Shown: piece after piece, positions 4,821-5,031 of the stretch | Numbering within the stretch: the first letter of the stretch is position 1 | Layout of the letters: every line of letters starts with the position of its first letter | From: Oscillospiraceae bacterium | GTDB taxonomy: Bacteria > Bacillota > Clostridia > Oscillospirales > Oscillospiraceae | Length of the DNA stretch: 5,031 bases | Reading direction: 5' to 3' | Assembly: GCA_028705905.1 (NCBI GenBank) | Contig: JAQWCP010000144.1 | Span: forward strand, 1 to 5,031 | Notes under the pieces: model-generated | What the model saw: the letters and a program-made list of their open reading frames with translations, nothing else | Database searches by the model: none | Told to the model about the DNA's origin: nothing | Position numbers and translations under genes: made by a program

Positions 4821-5031
4821 AAAGTGGGGGTCTTCCTGATGTTGCGAGAGTGAAGGGTATTGTTCAGAACAGATGTGTGAGAGAGGCAGGATCTGTTGGC
4901 GATATATGGCCAATTAGACGATCTTTCGGACTTAGGCCACCTGTCGGCGTTGTATATTCAAGGGGAATAGCACGGCGCCAAAAACAGACAAAAACGGAAA
5001 TGCACATTGTTTCGGATGGAAAGGTGAAATT

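Larger units (their letters stand above)
4402..5031 (+). ncRNA. Candidate large structured non-coding RNA, cut by the right edge
   Basis: This is 630 nt downstream of a strong promoter with no convincing protein gene on either strand, yet clearly not low-complexity spacer: GC rises sharply compared with the AT-rich promoter region. Helices that can be drawn by eye include TTCCTTT (4517-4523) with AAAGGAA (4530-4536); CAGCAGCA (4581-4588) with TGCTGCTG (4625-4632), enclosing GGCA/TGCC (4597-4610); ACGGC (4655-4659) with GUCGU (4665-4669) closing a GAAAG loop; GGTGATCGATCACC (4805-4818); GGCAGG (4885-4890) with CCTGTC (4940-4945), enclosing TGGCC/GGCCA (4907-4911, 4935-4939); and a long-range pair CGTACGC (4537-4543) with GCGTACG (4729-4735). 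Hairpins, a long-range helix and GNRA-like loops are typical of large bacterial RNAs such as OLE, ROOL or GOLLD. I cannot assign it to any of these, and no terminator is seen before the edge. Alternatives are a decayed gene or a very long leader for a gene beyond the edge, where AAAGGTGA (5020-5027) could be a ribosome site. Confidence 0.42.

Noticed and set aside
4389..4913. Minus-strand 174-codon open frame with TTG start
   Set aside because: No ribosome site or promoter; composition is His/Ser/Pro/Cys-rich and unlike a folded protein. It is open mainly because the plus strand is purine-rich and so rarely has TTA, CTA or TCA.
1..5031. tRNA, rRNA, CRISPR array, insertion sequence
   Set aside because: No cloverleaf with TTCRA loop, no rRNA signature, no regularly spaced repeats, no transposase or terminal inverted repeats seen.

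Overview
The window looks like chromosomal DNA from an anaerobic Firmicute of class Clostridia, probably near Oscillospirales/Oscillospiraceae. The evidence is the NifU-type Fe-S scaffold next to an Fe-S-type Rrf2 regulator, a short SerA (388 aa, one ACT domain) of the Clostridia/Bacteroidetes kind behind SerC, strong AGGAGG-like ribosome sites and sigma-A promoters. Coding parts have moderate GC and the control regions are very AT-rich. The genus cannot be fixed by eye.

Layout. (1) 1-886, plus strand: the 3' end of a nifU/iscU-like gene runs off the left edge. It is followed 37 nt later by an Rrf2/IscR-like regulator and a strong intrinsic terminator. (2) 887-1210: an AT-rich gap with a good sigma-A promoter, inverted repeats, a possible three-way-junction RNA and an overlapping 53-codon Cys-rich small ORF. 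(3) 1211-1672, plus strand: a small membrane-anchored protein of unknown function. It ends at a bidirectional terminator shared with the convergent serine operon. (4) 4262-1749, minus strand: the serC-serA operon, driven by a near-perfect promoter (TTGACA-18-TATAAT). A 20-bp inverted repeat lies over its -10, and the untranslated leader is about 190 nt. (5) 4330-5031, plus strand: a divergent promoter with an A/T-tract UP-like element and an extended -10. It reads into at least 630 nt with no convincing protein gene but many helices, palindromes and a short tandem repeat. This is the best candidate for something undescribed: a large structured non-coding RNA cut by the right edge.

How the genes fit together. 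SerA and SerC carry out the first two steps of serine synthesis (3-phosphoglycerate to phosphohydroxypyruvate to phosphoserine). Serine feeds cysteine, and cysteine supplies sulfur for Fe-S cluster building on the NifU scaffold, whose state the Rrf2 protein probably senses. The neighbourhood is therefore metabolically coherent, but the convergent terminator separates the two blocks, so any link is inferred.
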